A DNA stretch of 64,000 nt from Eubacterium sp. (GTDB taxonomy: Bacteria; Bacillota; Clostridia; Lachnospirales; Lachnospiraceae): positions 1 through 64,000 of the forward strand of contig JAFRGL010000013.1 of assembly GCA_017433825.1 (NCBI GenBank), given 5' to 3'. Below are positions 60,580-64,000 of the stretch, piece after piece (position 1 is the first letter of the stretch; each line of letters starts with the position of its first letter). Both the position numbers and the translations under genes were made by a program. The notes under the pieces were generated by a model that was not told the DNA's origin, searched no databases, and saw only the letters and a program-made list of their open reading frames with translations.

Positions 60580-62976
60580 TCAAAGCTCGTGGCTTGTCCT
60601 GGAAATCACGTCTTCCTGCACGCCGGGGGTCAGGGTTGTGAAATAAGCCGAATAGCCGGCCACCCGGACGATGAGGTCCCGGTACTGCTCCTTGTTTCGC
60701 TGGGCATCCAGAAGGGTTTCCTTATCCACCACATTGAACTGGACATGCTTGCCGCCGTTTGTCAGGTACGTCCTGATAATGGAGGAAAGCTTCTCCACGT
60801 CGGCATCGGTCTGCAGTGTGGAGGCGGAGAATTTCATGTTCAGCAGGGTGGACATGTACTCATCCTGGTTGATGGACATGGCAGACTGCAGTACGGCCAG
60901 CGGGCCGCAGGTATCGGTGCCCTGCACCGGAGAGGTGGTGCCGTCCGCCAGGATATCGAAATCCATCCGGCCGTCCGGTGTTGCCTTCATGGCCTTCCCC
61001 GCCGGGGAATACGCCGTAATGGAGATGCCCGAGGGCACCATCGGCGCGTCATAGATGGTTTTGGTCTTTTTGGTCAGTTCCGCGATATCATGCCAGATGC
61101 GGCGGGCGATTTCATTGACCTCCGGGTCGTTGTTGCCGTACTTCGGGGCTTTCAGGCAAAGCTTCCGCAGGTCTTCCTTCCCTTCCCAGTTGGTATTTAC
61201 CGCGGTAAGGAGTTCGGAAGCGGATACCTTTTTCTCGTCGAACACCAGCTTTTTGATGACTTCCAGGGAGTTGATGACGTTCTGGATGGCGCAGATATTG
61301 CACAGCGCGCCGTTTTCGTAAATCATCTTCCGGGAAATAATCGGCTTCCCCGCATTTACCGCGTCATAGGCCCAGATGGATAAAAGCGCATCCTGCTCGT
61401 ACTGCCGGAAATAATCCAGCTGGATGTTGTGCTCCTCGCAGATAAGCTGGATAGCCCAGTCGAACTGCTTTATGAGCGCCTGATAGAAATCCTCGTACGT
61501 TTCAAAGTCTTCGAAGCGTCCGGTGTGCAGCGCCACATCGTCGCCGGTATTCGGGTTGACGCCGTTGTTCATGGCACTCTGCAGGATCATGGGCGTGATG
61601 AACATGCCCACGGAGTTCTGGTGGGAACGCCCGGTAACCTGAAGGTCCAGACAGCCCGCCATGGCATACTCCCTGGCGTCCTCCAGCGGCACGCCCCTGC
61701 CGGTCAGGAAACTGATGATGGACTTGTCGGAGACGAAGGCCGGCATGCCGATGCCGGATCTTACGCATTTCACCGCCCGTTCCAGAAGCTCCTTCGGGGT
61801 CTTGTCGGATACCCGTAAGGTAATTGTCGGGTGCGGGGTGCGCACCTCTTCCGCCGCGTCCAGCCAGATAAAGCTGAATTCATTGGAAACTTCGCGGCCG
61901 TCCCGGTCCTCGCCGCCGATCATGAAATTCTGCCACCGGGCCATGCCCGCCCATTTCTCTCTTTGGGCCTTGCCGCCGCCCACGCTGTTGTATTCCATGA
62001 TTTTGATGCGCAGCAGTTCGCACAGCTCCAGGGCTTCCTCACGGGTAATCAGGCCTGCGTCCAGATCCTTTTTGTAGTAGGGATACATGTACTGGTCGAT
62101 TCTGCCGCCGGGAAGCGTCGGGTTCGCGATGGAGAAATAATAGAAAAGGAAAAACTGCATGGCCTCCCGGAAGGTACGGGCCGGCTTCCTGGGCACCCGG
62201 GCACAGATTTCCGAAATCTGGTAAAGCTCCGCCTTCCGCTTTTCATCCGTTTCCGCTTCCGCCATTTCCTTCGCCAGCGCACTGAACCGGTCGCCGGTGC
62301 GGCACAGGGCTTCCATCTGGATGACGGACGCCTCAAAGAAATCGTATTTTTCCATGTCATCGGAGGAATGGAAGCGGATTTCGCTCATGGCTTTCTTCAC
62401 TTCCTCAATCTTCGCCTCCATGCCGGTGGAAATGATTTCGCCGTACATCGGCACATACAGTCCCAGCCCGCTGAAATTGCCCCAGGGTGCACCGGCACCG
62501 CCGTAGCCTCTGCCGGCTTTCTTGGATTTCCACGCGGGGCACAGGATTCCCTGCTTTACGAAGGGCCAGATGCGGTCGTCGGTATAATACCGGCTGCGGC
62601 GTTCGCTGTTGGTGCGGCCGCGGTCGCGCCAGTATTCATTGACCTTGCCCAGCTTCTCTTTGGCATCCTCCGGTATCTCTATATCATTGCTGTTCAGCAT
62701 TTCCTCCAGGTCATCCTCGTCCCAGGAGGGCCCGTTGTAATCCGCCTCCATGCCCATATATTTCGACGCGAAATTCCCCACCAGGAGCTCGCCGTCATTG
62801 ATGAAAATGGTTCTTTTATCCAGGTATGCCGCCATGCCGTAAGCCCTGCGGACGATATGTGGGTCTCCGTCGTGCTTTTTGTAAACGTCGATAACAATGT
62901 CCGCAGCCTCGGTGCATACGGTATATTTCTTCTCCGCCCGCATGGCAGCAAGGCGTTTCTGTACTCTGTCGGTCAT
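60580..62976 (-). CDS. Glycyl radical enzyme with GCxD active site, third and divergent
   Basis: A 798-residue enzyme. The thiyl Cys442 lies in AMAGCLDLQVTGRS, where Asp444 stands in place of the Glu of GCxE enzymes. The radical Gly774 is in VRVAGYSAYF, 25 residues from the C-terminus. It is only distantly related to the tandem pair at 47832-52964, so it probably acts on another substrate. AAAGGAG lies 6 bases before the ATG at 62976; the longer frame to 63012 has no ribosome site. Followed by UroD-like gene 2 in the same direction. No activase is present in the window. Confidence 0.88.
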   Translation of the reverse strand: MTDRVQKRLAAMRAEKKYTVCTEAADIVIDVYKKHDGDPHIVRRAYGMAAYLDKRTIFINDGELLVGNFASKYMGMEADYNGPSWDEDDLEEMLNSNDIEIPEDAKEKLGKVNEYWRDRGRTNSERRSRYYTDDRIWPFVKQGILCPAWKSKKAGRGYGGAGAPWGNFSGLGLYVPMYGEIISTGMEAKIEEVKKAMSEIRFHSSDDMEKYDFFEASVIQMEALCRTGDRFSALAKEMAEAETDEKRKAELYQISEICARVPRKPARTFREAMQFFLFYYFSIANPTLPGGRIDQYMYPYYKKDLDAGLITREEALELCELLRIKIMEYNSVGGGKAQREKWAGMARWQNFMIGGEDRDGREVSNEFSFIWLDAAEEVRTPHPTITLRVSDKTPKELLERAVKCVRSGIGMPAFVSDKSIISFLTGRGVPLEDAREYAMAGCLDLQVTGRSHQNSVGMFITPMILQSAMNNGVNPNTGDDVALHTGRFEDFETYEDFYQALIKQFDWAIQLICEEHNIQLDYFRQYEQDALLSIWAYDAVNAGKPIISRKMIYENGALCNICAIQNVINSLEVIKKLVFDEKKVSASELLTAVNTNWEGKEDLRKLCLKAPKYGNNDPEVNEIARRIWHDIAELTKKTKTIYDAPMVPSGISITAYSPAGKAMKATPDGRMDFDILADGTTSPVQGTDTCGPLAVLQSAMSINQDEYMSTLLNMKFSASTLQTDADVEKLSSIIRTYLTNGGKHVQFNVVDKETLLDAQRNKEQYRDLIVRVAGYSAYFTTLTPGVQEDVISRTSHEL

Positions 62977-63141
62977 GGCAATCTCCTTTATCTGCAATGA
63001 TTGAATTTGCAAATATTATACTACAAAATAATTTTCCTGTGTTATAATTCTTAAATAAGATTCGGACGTAAGACAGTCTTTCGTCCCTGCCATGCCGATA
63101 CGGCATTACCTGTTGATTCAGAAAATGAATGGAGGTTTTTT

Positions 63142-63660
63142 ATGAACAGTTTTCTGGAACTTGCCAAAGAGAGATATTCCGTGAGGGATTTTAAGCCGGA
63201 CGCAGTGGAAGATGAGAAAATCGCGAAAATTCTGGAAGCCGGCCTGGCCGTGCCCACGGCCCGCAACAACCAGCCGCAGAAAATCTATGTGCTGAAAAGC
63301 GAGGAGGCGCGTAAAAAGCTTGCGGAGCTGTCGCCCTGCACATTTGACGCACCGGTCATCTTCATGGTGGGCTATGACAGCAGTCTGGCCGCCGTGGGAA
63401 GAATTGCCGAGGATTACAGCTTCGGCGATATTGATTCCGCCATCTGCATGACGCATTTGATGCTGGCGGCCTGGGATCTGGGGCTGGGCTCCTGCTGGGT
63501 CGGCCATTTCATGGCCGATGAAGTGGAGAAGGCCTTCGCCCTGCCGGAGAACATCCGTATCCGGGCCCTGCTGCCCGTCGGCTACGCCGCAGACGGCTCC
63601 GTTCCCGGCCCGATGCATTCCGCCTCCCGGAGCATGGCTGACGTCGTGACCGAATTATAA
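63142..63660 (+). CDS. Nitroreductase-family FMN oxidoreductase
   Basis: A 172-residue flavoprotein. The start RYSVRDFKPDAVEDEKI is the FMN phosphate-binding motif of the nitroreductase family, followed by AGLAVPTARNNQPQKIYVL and the late WDLGLGSCWVGHF. Length matches the short, homodimeric NAD(P)H-dependent subgroup. The substrate is unknown. GGAGG precedes the ATG. It is divergent from the third glycyl radical enzyme; a TATAAT lies near 63042 in the shared intergenic region, without a clear -35 box. Confidence 0.9.
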   Translation: MNSFLELAKERYSVRDFKPDAVEDEKIAKILEAGLAVPTARNNQPQKIYVLKSEEARKKLAELSPCTFDAPVIFMVGYDSSLAAVGRIAEDYSFGDIDSAICMTHLMLAAWDLGLGSCWVGHFMADEVEKAFALPENIRIRALLPVGYAADGSVPGPMHSASRSMADVVTEL

Positions 63661-63694
63661 ACACTATGCAGCAATCACTCTTTCTGACATGAAC

Positions 63695-63940
63695 ACCGGC
63701 TGAACCGGCAGAAAATGCGCCAGTAGGTCGCTTCGCTGTAAAAAACATGCCGCCGCAGAAAAGTCTGATTTCGGGTACCGGCCTGATTCGACGAGTTCTC
63801 TGATGACAACTCGCCTCAGCAGGCCTCAAAAAGAATTGCTCCGTGGCAACTTTTTGCCCCTCATCATCCTTTCCTGACAGCGGCGTTTTTAATCGCGCTT
63901 GCTCCAATACTGGCGCATTTTTTCTGCCGGTTCAGCCGGT
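63695..63940 (+). repeat. Structured intergenic repeat, copy C (complete, with long terminal arms)
   Basis: A 246-base element bounded by inverted arms (63695-63725 and 63908-63940), about 31 of 33 positions paired, differing by two A/T in a run. Inside are a GTAAAAAAC...GCCGC/GCGGCGTTTTTAA pairing, GATTTCGGGTACCG, the nested GCCTG and CGAGTT stems, CAAAAAG/CTTTTTG with variable loop, GCCCCTCATC and TTGCTCCAATAC. The core is nearly identical to copy B. The remaining 60 bases to the window end are AT-rich and show no gene. Confidence 0.8.
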
Positions 63941-64000
63941 TGATTATGCCATAAAACGAATGATAACTAACATATAATTTACATATTACAATACATATTC

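Overview
The window reads as a chromosomal segment of a Gram-positive anaerobe of the class Clostridia, most likely a moderately GC-rich member of the Lachnospiraceae. The grounds are a PolC-type replicase, MutS2, YhaM and RlmD homologues, lipoprotein signal peptides, strong AGGAGG ribosome sites, a T-box leader, three glycyl radical enzymes and a four-subunit 2-oxoacid:ferredoxin oxidoreductase. No rRNA, tRNA, CRISPR array, prophage or transposase was seen.

Layout. 1-480 holds two oppositely oriented copies of a roughly 230-250 base structured repeat; a third complete copy closes the window at 63695-63940. 500-8256 carries a PAP2 phosphatase, a DHp-REC protein without its phospho-accepting histidine, and two ABC export systems (ATPase plus 12-TM permease; ATPase plus FtsX-type permease). 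8447-13031 has aspartate kinase with a GNAT-NUDIX fusion, a two-component system and a CsoR-family metal sensor with an extra domain. 13130-15883 is a DUF4956, VTC polyphosphate polymerase and carbohydrate-binding lipoprotein cluster. 15999-20512 is a sugar module (GPH symporter, GH36 alpha-galactosidase, GT-B-like protein). 20678-29965 contains membrane, transglutaminase, EamA, DUF1848, GNAT and methyltransferase genes, then yhaM-rlmD and a degenerate HtrA-like protein. 30166-34667 runs rightward: mutS2 and a PhoP/PhoR-like pair. 34727-40295 is ispG-polC read leftward, with polC interrupted by two in-frame stop codons. 40545-44609 runs rightward: XerS-like recombinase, CbiE/CbiT-like protein, a DnaK-family chaperone and a 61-residue protein.

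44706-62976 is the most distinctive part, all read leftward: a zinc-ribbon protein, an SDR, a UroD/methylcobamide-methyltransferase-like protein, two nearly identical glycyl radical enzymes, a porCDAB operon, an orphan lipoprotein, an amidase, a second UroD-like protein and a third glycyl radical enzyme. Glycyl radical enzymes and UroD-like proteins are thus paired twice within 17 kb, with no radical-SAM activase in the window. The por operon follows a good promoter and a T-box whose probable specifier is AUC (isoleucine). This suggests that the oxidoreductase makes 2-oxobutyrate or another branched-chain 2-oxoacid precursor rather than serving only central pyruvate metabolism.

The points most worth following up are the covarying three-copy repeat, the isoleucine-type T-box on por, the twice-broken but otherwise perfect polC, and the repeated glycyl radical enzyme/UroD pairing.
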